A stretch of 64,000 nucleotides of DNA from Gemmatimonadales bacterium (GCA_020344755.1 CP070829.1:171095-235094); one strand, 5' to 3'; positions 1-8,931 are shown, counted from the first letter of the stretch. Numbers and translations are program-made. The notes: generated by a model not told the origin, from the letters alone.

Positions 1-386
1 CGCGGGACCACGTACACCACGCTCTCCGCCAGGAGGCGGGTCACCTCCTCGTCCTGGCCATCCTGCGCCAGGAGGTACCGGATCGCTTCCACCGCCAGGG
101 TGCTCCCCAGCAGGTGGTCCCCTTCCAGGTTGCCCACCACCAGGAGGCCGGGCCGGCTCTCCAGCGGCGCGCCACCCGGAGCGGCCACCGTGACCATCCA
201 GATCTCCCGGCCCTCCATCGAGGACCCGATCTCGGTGAGGGTGGCCCGGTCGGAGGCGTTCGCCAGCGACCGGAGCTGGTCTCCCAGCTCGTCGTGGGAC
301 CAGTAGGACTGGGCGCCCGCCTGCGCGGGGGCGGCAGCCAGGATGAGGGTCAGGGCCAAAGGCCTCAGGGACCTTCCTCTCTGCAC
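1..386 (-). CDS. M14-type zinc carboxypeptidase, N-terminal part (truncated by window edge)
   Basis: This is the first 128 or so residues of a secreted peptidase-like protein; the C-terminal remainder lies beyond base 1. The GTG start at 386 has AAGGAG about 7 nt upstream (393-398) and is followed by a signal peptide (LALTLILAAAPAQAGA). The mature part has an EIGSSMEGREIWM segment typical of M14 prodomain-less enzymes, then LLVVGNLEGDHLLGS. In M14 peptidases this position normally reads HGDE, where His and Glu bind zinc. Here it reads EGDH, so the two ligand residues are swapped rather than lost. The third zinc ligand and the catalytic Glu would lie outside the window, so activity cannot be judged. 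Family assignment rests on the fold pattern of a short fragment. Confidence 0.7.
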   Translation of the reverse strand, partial: MQRGRSLRPLALTLILAAAPAQAGAQSYWSHDELGDQLRSLANASDRATLTEIGSSMEGREIWMVTVAAPGGAPLESRPGLLVVGNLEGDHLLGSTLAVEAIRYLLAQDGQDEEVTRLLAESVVYVVP

Positions 387-535
387 GATCCACTCCTTGT
401 CGCGAGACCGGTCTTCCCGGCGCCGTGCCGGGAACGACGACCTTCCGGGCCGTTCAAGCAGAGGACCCGGGAGGAACTGATCCTGTTGGGAACCGGGCGA
501 ACCCCGGCCGCCGGAGGAGCGGGCCCGCCGTCTTC

Positions 536-2992
536 TCAGGCGCTTCCCGGTCGCTGAACCGGACCTGTCCAGGCGGTCTCGACCCGGCCCCAGAGCGTCG
601 TTCGCATCTGGTCCACACGAGTCTGAAAGCCCGGCGCGTCTCGGACGGGATCGAACAGGTCCGACTCCAGCACCCGGAGCTCCACCCCCGTGGGGGAGTG
701 TTCGTAGGCCACCTCGATCCACCGAAGCGCCTCGTCCGCGTCGCCGGAGTATCCGTGGAATACCGCCAGATCCTCCGCCAACAGGACGGGAGTGAACTCC
801 TGGGAGGACATGGAGGGGTAGTCGCGCACCAGCGAGTCCACGAGGCGTCGGGCTTCGTCACGGGCTCCCGATGCCCAGAGGCAAAGGGCCCGGGTGCCCT
901 CGTGGGGTCCGAGCTCCATCTGCAGGCAGTCCTCGGGGCGACCCAGGAGCACCAGGCTTCTCGCCTTGAGGACGCGGGGCAGCATGAGTTCCGGCTCCAG
1001 CTCCAGCGCGATATCCGAGTAGGTCACCGCCTCCTCGTGGCGGCCCACGTGGAACGCCTGGTACGCCACCGCGATCTGGCGGCCGGAGTGGAGGGGATCC
1101 AGCTCGGCCCCTCGCAACACTTCCTCGTACGCCCTCTCCAGGTCTCCCTGGAGGGTGTGCACCCGGGCGGACCAGCTGGGGACCGCGGGGTTGTTCGGTT
1201 CCAGGTTTCGCGCCCGCTCGATGTCGATGGCCGCCAACTCGGCGGGAGAGGCCGCCAGCGAGCGGATATAGCTCCGGGCCGCATAGCCCTCGGCGACCTG
1301 TGGGCTCGCCTCGATCCCGCGGGTGGCCAGGGCGTGGGCCAGTCCTGCTGCCGTGTATTCGTCCACCCCCACCTCGTACCGGTAGGTGAGGGCCAGGGCG
1401 TAGGCCTGGGAAAGCTTGGCGTAGGCCGGTCCGTAGGAGGGGTCCTTCTCGATGGCGCTCCAGTACGAGTCGATGGCGCGACGGACCTCCCGGGGAGTGC
1501 GTCGCCCGAGGAACTCGTTCCCGATCTGGTAGTCCCGGTACCCGGGACCCGGTGTGGCCCGAGCCCGCAGGGCGATGGCCTCGTCCGCGCCCACCAGCTG
1601 GGTGAAGTCCTGGGCCACCTGTTGGGCGATACGGGGTTGCTCGTCGAACCAGTCGCCGAGGCGGAGGTCCCGTCGAAGACCCGGCCGCTGCCGCTCGTCC
1701 TCCCCCACGTACCCGATCCCGATCCCCACCCGATCACCCTGGAGCACCAGGTTGACCTGGATCAGGTGCTCCACGTCCAGCGAGTCCAGAATCTCGCTGG
1801 CGGAGAGTTGGGCGTCTGCCAGCACCCTCGACGAGTAGTACGACCTCACGTCCAACCAGGGGACCGCGGCCAGGGTGCTGGTGATCTCGCTGGCCAGGGC
1901 GTCCCCGATCACCTCCGCTTCCACGGCGGCGTCCGAACCCACCACCTGGCCCTCCGGGGAGAGGACGGCGACGGAGGTGAGGTACCCGTCGTTGGCCTCG
2001 AGCGGGGGAGGCGGTTCCCCCGGGGGTAGCAGGATCACGACCGCGGCCACCACCACGGCGAGGACGGCGAGCCCCACCTGCAGCCGTCGCCGCCGGCCCC
2101 GGTGCGGCGCGCGGGGGTGGGATCCGGTTCGCGGAAGCCCACCCACCCCGTGGGTTGCCTGAATGGCGGCACCCAGGTCCTGCGCGAAGTCGGCGGTGGT
2201 CGGATACCGGTCGCGGGGGAGCTTCTGAAGCGCCCGGTTCACGACGGCCTCGATCTCCTCCGGGATGACCGAGCGGAGCGCCCGCATGGAAGGAACGGTC
2301 CCGGAAAGGTGGCGCGCCAGCGTGGACTGGGGCGTCCGCCCCTGGAAGGGGGGCTCGCCGGTGAGCATCTCGAAGAGGACACACGCCAGGGCATACTGAT
2401 CCGCGGGGGTGTCGACGGTGTCCGAGCCCGAGGCCTGCTCCGGGGCCATGTACTCCACCGTTCCCAGCGTGTGACCCTCGTCAGTGATCCGGTCCGCCGC
2501 CTCACCCAACGCCCGCGCGATCCCGAAATCCGCCACCAGTGCGTGACCGTCCCGGAAGTGGATGTTGTCGGGCTTCACGTCCCGGTGGACCACGCCCTGC
2601 TCGTGCGCATAGTGGAGCGCCCGGGCCACCTCGAGGGTGATCCTCACCGCCTCCTCCACCGAGAGCGGCCCCTCCTTGCGGATGCGGTCCGCGAGGGTGT
2701 CACCCTGGATGAAGGGCATCGCGTAGTAGAGGGAATCGCCCACCTCTCCCGCGGCGAAGATGGGGACGATGTGGGGATGGGAGAGCTTGGAGGTGACGTT
2801 CACCTCCTGGAGGAACCGGCTCCGCCCACCCTCGCTGAGCCGCGTGTCCATGATCTTGAGGGCGACGAGCCGCTCCGGGTGCTTCTCCCGGGCGAGGTAG
2901 ACCCGGGACATTCCTCCCTGCGCGATCTCACGCTGGGCCTCGTACCGCTCGGGGAGCAGGCCCTGGAGTTCCTGGAGGGAGTATTGGGTCAT
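536..2992 (-). CDS. membrane Ser/Thr protein kinase with TolB-like and TPR C-terminal region
   Basis: An 818-residue PknB-type kinase. The catalytic domain spans about residues 17-280: ATP-binding Lys46, the HRDVKPDN catalytic loop with Asp138, DFG Asp155, and an APEQ segment. The glycine loop reads AQGGMS instead of GxGxxG, a relaxed form. One membrane helix follows (QVGLAVLAVVVAAVVILL, about residues 308-330), so the C-terminal half should be periplasmic. That half starts with a TolB-N/FlgO-like segment (SVAVLSPEGQ through IQVNLVLQG) and continues as helical tetratricopeptide-like repeats (EKDPSYGPAYAKLSQAY, LEPNNPAVPSWSARVHTL). A GTG 12 nt upstream (3004) is in frame, but the ATG at 2992 gives the usual kinase N-terminus. 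The substrate is unknown. Confidence 0.9.
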   Translation of the reverse strand: MTQYSLQELQGLLPERYEAQREIAQGGMSRVYLAREKHPERLVALKIMDTRLSEGGRSRFLQEVNVTSKLSHPHIVPIFAAGEVGDSLYYAMPFIQGDTLADRIRKEGPLSVEEAVRITLEVARALHYAHEQGVVHRDVKPDNIHFRDGHALVADFGIARALGEAADRITDEGHTLGTVEYMAPEQASGSDTVDTPADQYALACVLFEMLTGEPPFQGRTPQSTLARHLSGTVPSMRALRSVIPEEIEAVVNRALQKLPRDRYPTTADFAQDLGAAIQATHGVGGLPRTGSHPRAPHRGRRRRLQVGLAVLAVVVAAVVILLPPGEPPPPLEANDGYLTSVAVLSPEGQVVGSDAAVEAEVIGDALASEITSTLAAVPWLDVRSYYSSRVLADAQLSASEILDSLDVEHLIQVNLVLQGDRVGIGIGYVGEDERQRPGLRRDLRLGDWFDEQPRIAQQVAQDFTQLVGADEAIALRARATPGPGYRDYQIGNEFLGRRTPREVRRAIDSYWSAIEKDPSYGPAYAKLSQAYALALTYRYEVGVDEYTAAGLAHALATRGIEASPQVAEGYAARSYIRSLAASPAELAAIDIERARNLEPNNPAVPSWSARVHTLQGDLERAYEEVLRGAELDPLHSGRQIAVAYQAFHVGRHEEAVTYSDIALELEPELMLPRVLKARSLVLLGRPEDCLQMELGPHEGTRALCLWASGARDEARRLVDSLVRDYPSMSSQEFTPVLLAEDLAVFHGYSGDADEALRWIEVAYEHSPTGVELRVLESDLFDPVRDAPGFQTRVDQMRTTLWGRVETAWTGPVQRPGSA

Positions 2993-3063
2993 GGCGAGAA
3001 CCACGTCATCAGTGGGGGCTCGAAGCGCCCCGACGGGGGAGGGACCTCGTACCCGATTGGTGC

Positions 3064-3069
3064 AGCATA
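3064..3069 (-). promoter_or_regulatory. possible -10 element upstream of the 2992 kinase gene
   Basis: On the minus strand this reads TATGCT, an AT-rich hexamer in otherwise GC-rich intergenic DNA about 70 nt before the kinase start. No good -35 match was seen 16-18 nt further upstream. Confidence 0.25.
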
Positions 3070-3142
3070 CGCCGGCGGATAGCCTGGCGCGAGAGTCCTA
3101 ACCCCTGGGTCGCGCCCCCGGTGCGGTACCTCGGAGCGGGAT

Positions 3143-3619
3143 CTACTGGGGCGCCTGGTGCCGGATGAAGCGGGCGATTCGCCAACGGCCGTCGTCCTCT
3201 CTCCTGAGAATCCACACGTAGCGCTGCTCCGCCGAGACCGGTGAGACCCCTTCGGAGCGCGGGGTACCCGTGTAGGTCAACGTGCCCCGGACGTACCCGA
3301 GGTCGCCGGACACTTCCACCTCGTCGGCCCGGAAGTCGATGTCGACCACATAGTTCTCGAACGGAGCGGCCCAATAGGGGGTCAGGACGGCCTTCCCCTC
3401 GTCGGCTTCCTCCCCGGGTCGGAAGTAGATGGCGTCCTCGGTGAAGAGCGCCATGGCTCCCTCCGCATCGCCCTCGCGAGTGAGACGCCGCAGCTCGGTC
3501 CGGACCTCGTGGATGGCCTCCACGTCGGCGCCAGGATCGGGAAGTGGGGACCCCGGTGGCCCGCACGCGATGAGTCCCGGGAGGAGCGCCGCGGAGGCGA
3601 TGACGCAGATCCGAATCAT
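3143..3619 (-). CDS. SnoaL-like / DUF4440 lipoprotein
   Basis: A 158-residue protein with a lipoprotein signal (lipobox LIAC, Cys19). A single NTF2-like domain follows: an N-terminal helix (AIHEVRTELRRLTREGDAEG), the family hallmark MALFTEDAIYFRPG, and a beta-rich end (RYVWILRREDDGRWRIARF). NTF2-like proteins of this kind have a cone-shaped pocket and may be isomerases, binding proteins or accessory domains; no catalytic residue can be assigned. It lies between the kinase and amidohydrolase genes on the same strand with gaps of about 100-150 nt, so co-transcription is possible but not shown. There is no clear ribosome binding site before the ATG. Confidence 0.8.
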   Translation of the reverse strand: MIRICVIASAALLPGLIACGPPGSPLPDPGADVEAIHEVRTELRRLTREGDAEGAMALFTEDAIYFRPGEEADEGKAVLTPYWAAPFENYVVDIDFRADEVEVSGDLGYVRGTLTYTGTPRSEGVSPVSAEQRYVWILRREDDGRWRIARFIRHQAPQ

Positions 3620-3716
3620 GGGCAGAAGGGAGAAAGGAGCGGAGGGGGTTCAGGCGGAGGGGCCGAAGGACCGCGGCGTGCGCACAAGATGCGGTCCGTC
3701 GGAAGACACGGCGACC

Positions 3717-5114
3717 TCAACTCACCGACGGGTATTTCGCGGCAATCGCCCGCAGCCCGGCTTCCAGGAACTCCCGGTCCAGCCATCGCCCGCGGACCAT
3801 CACCCCTGCACGCTCGGTAAGGTGACCCAGATCCTCCAGCGGGTTGGCCTCCAGGAGGACCAGGTCGGCCCGCTGACCGGCGGCCACCGTTCCGAAGGAG
3901 CCGTCCTGCCCCAGGACCTCCCCGACGTAGCGGCCCACGTTTCGTGTGCCGGACACGAGGATGGTCCGGTTGTCGAGCCCCGCCGCCGACATGGCGTCCA
4001 GCTCCCGGTGGAGGGCGAAGCCCGGCACGTTGAAGAGCTGCGGCGAGTCGGTCCCCATGAGGAGGAGCACGTCCTCTTCGGCCAGGATCCGGAGCATTCG
4101 ATCCCGGGCCTGGAGGAAGGCCTCCCGGGTCGCCGGTTCCAGGCGGGGTGTGCCTGCGGCCTGGTTCCGCCACCCCTGCCGCTGCTGTGGCGAGACGTAG
4201 TTCATCTCCGGGAGTCGGAGCGCCGTGTCCGCATCCCGCGCTCCGTAGAGGTTGGCCCACAGGTACTGGGTCGGCACCACGTATGCGCCCCGCTCCCGGG
4301 TCAGACGGGCGAGGCGCCGCATGCGGCGTTCGTTCAGGCCGGCCACGAGCTCGTCCACGCTGGCCGGAGTACCTCCGGCGGCGGCCTCCAGGTACCCGTC
4401 CATGTGGTCCACCGTGGAGATCCCCGTCTCCAGGGCGTGGACCAGCCCGACATCCGCGGGGACGTGCCCTGCGAAGGTGAGTCCCACCTCACCCGCCACC
4501 ACCACCATCCGGTCCCACGTCTCCCGGGACACGCCCGGGTGGATCTTCATGAGGTCGTACCCGACCTCCGCCGCGGCCCGCATCATCGCCTCGGCGGCCT
4601 CGGGGCTGGGTGCGCTGTTTCCGTTGATGCTGGGGGCGGCAGCGTAGAAGGCCGGGCCGAGCATCTCGTGGGCCAGGAGCTCGTCCCGGAGGTCGATCTG
4701 ATAGGGCGAGCCCAGCATCCCGCGGATCGTGGTGATGCCATTGGCCACGTAGAGGAACATGATGTCCTCCAGCACCCCCTCCTGGGGCCGCCCCTGGGCC
4801 ACCGGTGGGACGTGGGCGTGCATCTCCGCCAGGCCGGGCATGAGGTAGCGCCCTTCTCCGTCGATGACGGTGGCGCCCTCCGGCACCGCCACCGAGGCCA
4901 CCGACCCCACGGCGACGATCCGGTCGTCCCGCACCAGCACGGTCTGGTTCTCCAACACTTCGGTGGCGCCCTCCATGGGGAGCACCGAGACGTTCACGAA
5001 GGCGAACACACCGGGAGGGGTGTCGGCGCCCTGGGCTCGCACGCCGAGCGGGAGCAGGAGGAGGACAGCGAGGGTCGCTGGAAGGAGGCGGTGGTGGGGT
5101 CGAGGGAGGGACAT
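3717..5114 (-). CDS. secreted amidohydrolase (imidazolonepropionase-like metal-dependent hydrolase)
   Basis: A 465-residue amidohydrolase-superfamily enzyme with an N-terminal signal peptide (LPATLAVLLLLPLGVRAQG). The early beta-sandwich part reads VLVRDDRIVAVG and GEGRYLMPGLAEMHAHV, where HAH is the HxH metal-binding pair. Later motifs fit the remaining ligands: FAGHVPAD, VDHMDGY and LLLMGTDSPQ, the last carrying the Asp usually needed to activate water. The C-terminus has the typical NPLEDLGHL closing strand. Relatives hydrolyse cyclic amides, dipeptides or similar C-N bonds in the periplasm; the substrate cannot be read from the sequence. The gene is divergent from the CO dehydrogenase locus starting at 5386. 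Confidence 0.88.
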   Translation of the reverse strand: MSLPRPHHRLLPATLAVLLLLPLGVRAQGADTPPGVFAFVNVSVLPMEGATEVLENQTVLVRDDRIVAVGSVASVAVPEGATVIDGEGRYLMPGLAEMHAHVPPVAQGRPQEGVLEDIMFLYVANGITTIRGMLGSPYQIDLRDELLAHEMLGPAFYAAAPSINGNSAPSPEAAEAMMRAAAEVGYDLMKIHPGVSRETWDRMVVVAGEVGLTFAGHVPADVGLVHALETGISTVDHMDGYLEAAAGGTPASVDELVAGLNERRMRRLARLTRERGAYVVPTQYLWANLYGARDADTALRLPEMNYVSPQQRQGWRNQAAGTPRLEPATREAFLQARDRMLRILAEEDVLLLMGTDSPQLFNVPGFALHRELDAMSAAGLDNRTILVSGTRNVGRYVGEVLGQDGSFGTVAAGQRADLVLLEANPLEDLGHLTERAGVMVRGRWLDREFLEAGLRAIAAKYPSVS

Positions 5115-5296
5115 GGGAACCGGGGATGGAGGGTCGAGAGTTCGCGGCCGGTCGCGCGTCCAGCGCCACCCGGCTGTGGGAATGTACGAGGAGAAGGCCT
5201 CTGGTGTGCCAGGGGGGGGCGGGGGGAGGCGTCGCCTGCTCCGTTCCTTCCGCTGCCCCGTCCGCCGGACACGTGCCTGCGGGGCGGGGGCACTCC

Positions 5297-5302
5297 TATA
5301 CT
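5297..5302 (+). promoter_or_regulatory. possible -10 element for the molybdenum-hydroxylase operon
   Basis: TATACT matches the consensus -10 at five of six positions and stands out in GC-rich DNA, 83 nt before the first gene of the operon at 5386. The -35 region is weak. It would imply a 5' leader of roughly 75 nt. Confidence 0.4.
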
Positions 5303-5385
5303 ATCCCTCTCGGACAGGACGGGCCGGCGCGCCCCCGGGCTCCTCTCCCGTCCTCACGACTGCCATCCCCCTCTGCAGGACGGCC

Positions 5386-5706
5386 ATGAACACTGACGAA
5401 GAAGTCCTGGCTACCGCCGCGGCGTGGCGAGCCTCCGGTATGGAGGTGGCCCTGGCGACCGTGGTCCGGACCTGGGGATCCGCGCCGCGGCCGGCCGGAA
5501 GCCACATGGCGGTGAATGGCTCCGGCGATTTCTGTGGCTCCGTTTCCGGGGGGTGCGTGGAGACCGCGGTGGTGGACGCCGCCCTGGAGGTGATCCAATC
5601 CGGAGAGGGTCGGCAGCTGAGCTTCGGGGTGACCGACGAGATGGCCTGGGAGGTGGGGCTCGCGTGCGGGGGAAAGGTGGCCATCTGGGTGGAGCGAGTC
5701 GGATGA
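5386..5706 (+). CDS. XdhC/CoxI family protein, N-terminal domain only
   Basis: A 106-residue protein corresponding to the first half of XdhC, the maturation factor that binds and protects molybdenum cofactor for xanthine dehydrogenase-type enzymes. The conserved blocks are ATVVRTWGSAPRPAGSHM and FCGSVSGGCVETAVVDAA; the GGCVE motif contains the family's invariant Cys. The ATG at 5386 is preceded by AGGA. The stop overlaps the ATG of the next gene (ATGA, 5703-5706), and that gene encodes the matching C-terminal half, so the two halves are made as separate but translationally coupled chains. As first gene of the operon it probably serves maturation of the CO dehydrogenase encoded downstream. Confidence 0.88.
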   Translation: MNTDEEVLATAAAWRASGMEVALATVVRTWGSAPRPAGSHMAVNGSGDFCGSVSGGCVETAVVDAALEVIQSGEGRQLSFGVTDEMAWEVGLACGGKVAIWVERVG

Positions 5707-6425
5707 GGGACGACTTCCTCCACCGGCTGCTCCGTGCGCTGGAGGAAGGGCGGCCCGTGGTGACCGCCACGCTGCTCCCGGAGGGGTCGCAGGCGCTCAT
5801 CCTTCCCCTGGAGCCGGACGCAGGCGAAGGCGCTCCGGGGTGGGATCCGGTGGAGGGGGGCAGTCTCCTGGACGAGGCACGGAAAGCCCTCCTGGAGGAC
5901 CGTTCGGCGTCCATCACGTCCGAGGTGGGGACGGTCTTCCTCCGGCCCTACAACCCCCCGGTGCGGTTGGTGGTGGTGGGGGCCGTGCACATCACTGCGC
6001 CGCTCGCGCAGATGGCGGGTGCCGCCGGGATCGAGGTGCACGTGGTGGACCCCCGCACCGCCTTCGCCACGGCGGAGCGTTTCCCCGGTGTGCACGTCCT
6101 GGATCGCTGGCCGGCGGAGGCTCTGGAAGAACTACAGCCGGACCATCGGACGGCGGTCGTGACGCTGACCCACGACGCAAAGCTCGACGACCCGGCACTC
6201 CGGGCGGCGCTGGCCTCACCGGCGTTCTATGTGGGGGCGCTCGGGAGCACCCGGACCCACGCGAAGCGCGTGAAGCGCCTCCGTGAGGACGGGGTGTCGG
6301 AGGAGGACATCGGTCGCATCCGCGCCCCCGTGGGAGTGGACATCGGAGCCCGGACCCCCGCCGAGATCGCGGTCGCCATCCTCGCGGAGCTGGTGGCACA
6401 TCTCCGCCGTGCGGAGGCCTCGTGA
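5703..6425 (+). CDS. XdhC family protein, C-terminal Rossmann domain
   Basis: A 240-residue protein whose middle is the XdhC C-terminal Rossmann domain: VRLVVVGAVHITAPLAQMA, then VHVVDPRTAFATAERFPGV, AVVTLTHDAKLDDPAL, YVGALGSTRTHAKR and the terminal APVGVDIGARTPAEIAVAI block. The glycine motif is GAVHIT, less canonical than the GAGHV form. It starts inside the stop codon of the N-half gene and its own stop overlaps the next start (GTGA, 6422-6425). In the family this domain works with the N-half to handle sulfurated Mo cofactor before insertion into the large subunit. The first 80 residues are poorly conserved and could pack against the partner chain. Confidence 0.88.
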   Translation: MRDDFLHRLLRALEEGRPVVTATLLPEGSQALILPLEPDAGEGAPGWDPVEGGSLLDEARKALLEDRSASITSEVGTVFLRPYNPPVRLVVVGAVHITAPLAQMAGAAGIEVHVVDPRTAFATAERFPGVHVLDRWPAEALEELQPDHRTAVVTLTHDAKLDDPALRAALASPAFYVGALGSTRTHAKRVKRLREDGVSEEDIGRIRAPVGVDIGARTPAEIAVAILAELVAHLRRAEAS

Positions 6426-8047
6426 AGTTCGGCCCCTTCGCACCCGCCCAGGTGGAGGGCGGCATTCTCGCCCACTCCCTTCGTCTTCCAGACGGCGCAC
6501 TTCTGCGGAAGGGAATTCGTCTGGGTCCGGAGGAGGTCGCTCGCCTGGAGGCGGCCGGAGTGGAGACCGTCACCGTCGCGCTCCTGGAGGCGTCGGACGT
6601 TCCCGAGGACGATGCCGCCCGAAAGGTGGCGCAGGCCCTCGCGGGACCGGGTACGAAAGCACGCGGCGCCCGCACCGGTCGGTGTAACCTGGTCGCCACG
6701 GAAGCGGGAGTCGTCACGGTGGACGTCGCCACGGTTCGACGGGTGAACGAGGTCCACGAGGCCGTGACGGTGTCCACCCTCCTCCCGGAGGCCCCCGTAC
6801 GCCCCGGGGAACTGGTGGCCACCGTGAAAGTGATTCCCTATGCGGTTCCCGGCGACGTGGTGGACACGTGTGCGGCCGCTGCCTGCGAAGCCGGAGCAGC
6901 CCTACGCGTCGAGCCCTTCGGCCGTCCCCGGGCAGTCCTGGTCCAGACCGTCGGTCCGGGATCGTCGGACGCCGTGGTCCATCGATCCGAGGCCGTCCTC
7001 CGCCACCGAATGGAGGCGCTGGGTGGTTCTCTGACCACGATGCCGACGGTTCCCCACGCCCCCGAGGAGATCCGGCGAGCCCTGGGGGAGGCGCTGGCAG
7101 TGGGCCCGGACCTGGTGCTCGTGCTCGGTGCTTCCGCGGTGGGAGATCGCCACGATGTGGTCCCCGCGGCGGTGCGCCGAGCCGGGGGGCGGGTCCTGCG
7201 GCTGGGGATCCCGGTGGACCCGGGCAACCTGACGCTCCTGGCCGAGTGCGGTGGGACCCCGGTCCTCGGTGTCCCCGGGTGCGCCCGGTCCCCCCGCCGC
7301 AACGGGTTCGACTGGATTCTCGAGCGGGTGGTCGCCGGGAGATCCCTGGAGGAACTGGACGTTCCAGGGCTGGGCATCGGGGGGCTGCTGAAGGAGACGC
7401 CTCAACGGCCGGAGCCACGGCGGCGGCCGGTGGAGGCCCGGAAGCCTCGACTCCGCGTGGCTGGGGTGATCCTCGCCGCGGGACGTTCCACTCGTATGGG
7501 ACCGGTCAACAAGCTCTTGGCCGACGTGGGGGGCGAGCCCATGGTCCGGAGGGTCACGCGCACGGTGCTGGGGGTCACCGCGGAGCCGGTGGTCGTGGTC
7601 CTGGGCCACGAAGGCGCCGCGGTGAAGGAGGCCCTGGAAGGACTCGACGTGGAGTTCGTGGAGAATCCGGACCACGGCCTCGGGATGGCCACGTCGGTGG
7701 CAGCCGGCATCGAGGCCGTCTCGGGACGGGCCGACGGCGCCATGATCGTCCTGGGGGACATGCCGTGGATCGGCGAGGGCGACCTGCGGGCTCTGCTCGC
7801 CGCCTTCGCTCCGGACGAGGGAAGGGGGATCTGCGCTCCCGTGGTGGATCGGAAGCGCGGCAATCCCATCGTGTGGGCCGCCAGGTACTTCCCGGACCTC
7901 CGAGCCCTTGAAGGGGACGTGGGAGGGCGCCACCTCCTCTCCCTCTACGACGACGACGTTTGCGAGGTGGCGGTGGGGAGCGAAGGAGTCCTGAGGGACG
8001 TGGACACCCCCGAGGCCCTGGACCGCGCACCTTCGAAGGAGACCTGA
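6422..8047 (+). CDS. molybdopterin-binding / MocA-like nucleotidyltransferase fusion
   Basis: A 541-residue fusion. Residues 1 to about 335 resemble MoeA/MogA-type molybdopterin-binding proteins, with the domain signature DLVLVLGASAVGDRHDV. Residues from about 345 form a MobA/MocA-like nucleotidyltransferase: GVILAAGRSTRMG followed by NKLL is the nucleotide-binding loop, and AMIVLGDMPWI contains the metal-binding Asp. MocA transfers CMP from CTP to molybdopterin, giving the MCD cofactor used by xanthine-oxidase-family enzymes including CO dehydrogenase. Combining Mo binding and cytidylylation in one chain suits a dedicated supply line to the cox enzyme encoded downstream. The GTG start overlaps the previous stop. 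Confidence 0.88.
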   Translation: MKFGPFAPAQVEGGILAHSLRLPDGALLRKGIRLGPEEVARLEAAGVETVTVALLEASDVPEDDAARKVAQALAGPGTKARGARTGRCNLVATEAGVVTVDVATVRRVNEVHEAVTVSTLLPEAPVRPGELVATVKVIPYAVPGDVVDTCAAAACEAGAALRVEPFGRPRAVLVQTVGPGSSDAVVHRSEAVLRHRMEALGGSLTTMPTVPHAPEEIRRALGEALAVGPDLVLVLGASAVGDRHDVVPAAVRRAGGRVLRLGIPVDPGNLTLLAECGGTPVLGVPGCARSPRRNGFDWILERVVAGRSLEELDVPGLGIGGLLKETPQRPEPRRRPVEARKPRLRVAGVILAAGRSTRMGPVNKLLADVGGEPMVRRVTRTVLGVTAEPVVVVLGHEGAAVKEALEGLDVEFVENPDHGLGMATSVAAGIEAVSGRADGAMIVLGDMPWIGEGDLRALLAAFAPDEGRGICAPVVDRKRGNPIVWAARYFPDLRALEGDVGGRHLLSLYDDDVCEVAVGSEGVLRDVDTPEALDRAPSKET

Positions 8048-8052
8048 TCCCC

Positions 8053-8931
8053 GTGTTCGAAAGCATCGACGCCACCCGTGCGGCCCTCGAGCGGGAGGGG
8101 TACTTCACCGACCCGGGCCTGGCCACCAGCCTCTTCCTCTCGCTGCGCATGCAGAAGGCCCTCTTCCTGGAGGGCGAGCCCGGGGTGGGAAAGACCGAGG
8201 TCGCCCGGGTTCTCTCCAGGGTGCTGGACGTTCCTCTGATTCGGCTCCAGTGCTACGAGGGCTTGGACATCAACCACGCGGTGTACGAGTGGAACTATCC
8301 GCGACAGCTCATCGCCATCCAGGCCCGGGCCGGTGGGCACGAGGGAGACGTCGCCGACATCTTCTCCGAGGAGTATCTCCTTCGCCGGCCCCTCCTCCAG
8401 GCCATCGACCGGAGCCACGAGCGCGCGCCCGTCCTGCTCATCGACGAGCTCGACCGCGCCGACGAAGAGTTCGAGTCGTTCCTCCTGGAACTCCTGGGAG
8501 ATTTCCAGATCACGATTCCCGAACTGGGGACCTTCCGGGCCGACCACCCGCCCGTGACCGTGATCACCTCCAACCGCACCCGGGAGATCCACGACGCCCT
8601 CAAGCGTCGATGCATCTACCACTGGATCGATTACCCCTCGCCGGAGCAGGAGCTCAAGATCGTCCTGGGGAAGGTGCCCGAGGCCCCGGAGGCCCTGGCT
8701 CGTCAGGTGGTGGCGTTCGTGCAGCGTCTCCGCCGGGAGGAGCTGTACAAGCTGCCGGGTGTGGCCGAGTCCCTGGACTGGGCACGGGCACTCACTCACC
8801 TGTCCACGGAGGACCTGGACGAGGAAGTGGTGGATCGGACGTTGGGCCTCCTCCTCAAGTATCAGGACGACGTGGACCTGGTGCGGGGTCGGCGGGCCGC
8901 GGAAGTCCTGGCCGAGATCGAATCTCGGTGA
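8053..8931 (+). CDS. coxD: CoxD-like MoxR-family AAA+ ATPase
   Basis: A 292-residue MoxR-type AAA+ ATPase. Walker A is GEPGVGKT (residues 41-48), Walker B is VLLIDELDRAD, sensor 1 is TVITSNRT, and an arginine-rich KRRCIYHW segment follows. In Afipia (Oligotropha) carboxidovorans, CoxD acts after apoenzyme assembly, in sulfuration and completion of the Cu-S-Mo centre. I chose the GTG at 8053, with GAAGGAG at 8035-8041 and 11 nt spacing, because its product begins where MoxR-type ATPases usually do. The last codon overlaps the coxE GTG, so the ATPase and its von Willebrand-type partner are translationally coupled, as is usual for MoxR-VWA pairs. Confidence 0.93.
   Translation: MFESIDATRAALEREGYFTDPGLATSLFLSLRMQKALFLEGEPGVGKTEVARVLSRVLDVPLIRLQCYEGLDINHAVYEWNYPRQLIAIQARAGGHEGDVADIFSEEYLLRRPLLQAIDRSHERAPVLLIDELDRADEEFESFLLELLGDFQITIPELGTFRADHPPVTVITSNRTREIHDALKRRCIYHWIDYPSPEQELKIVLGKVPEAPEALARQVVAFVQRLRREELYKLPGVAESLDWARALTHLSTEDLDEEVVDRTLGLLLKYQDDVDLVRGRRAAEVLAEIESR

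Noticed and set aside
536..2029. Long plus-strand open frame across the kinase gene
   Set aside because: It is antisense to a kinase with every expected motif. Long shadow frames are common at this GC content, and its product is Arg/Gly/Pro-rich with no family resemblance.
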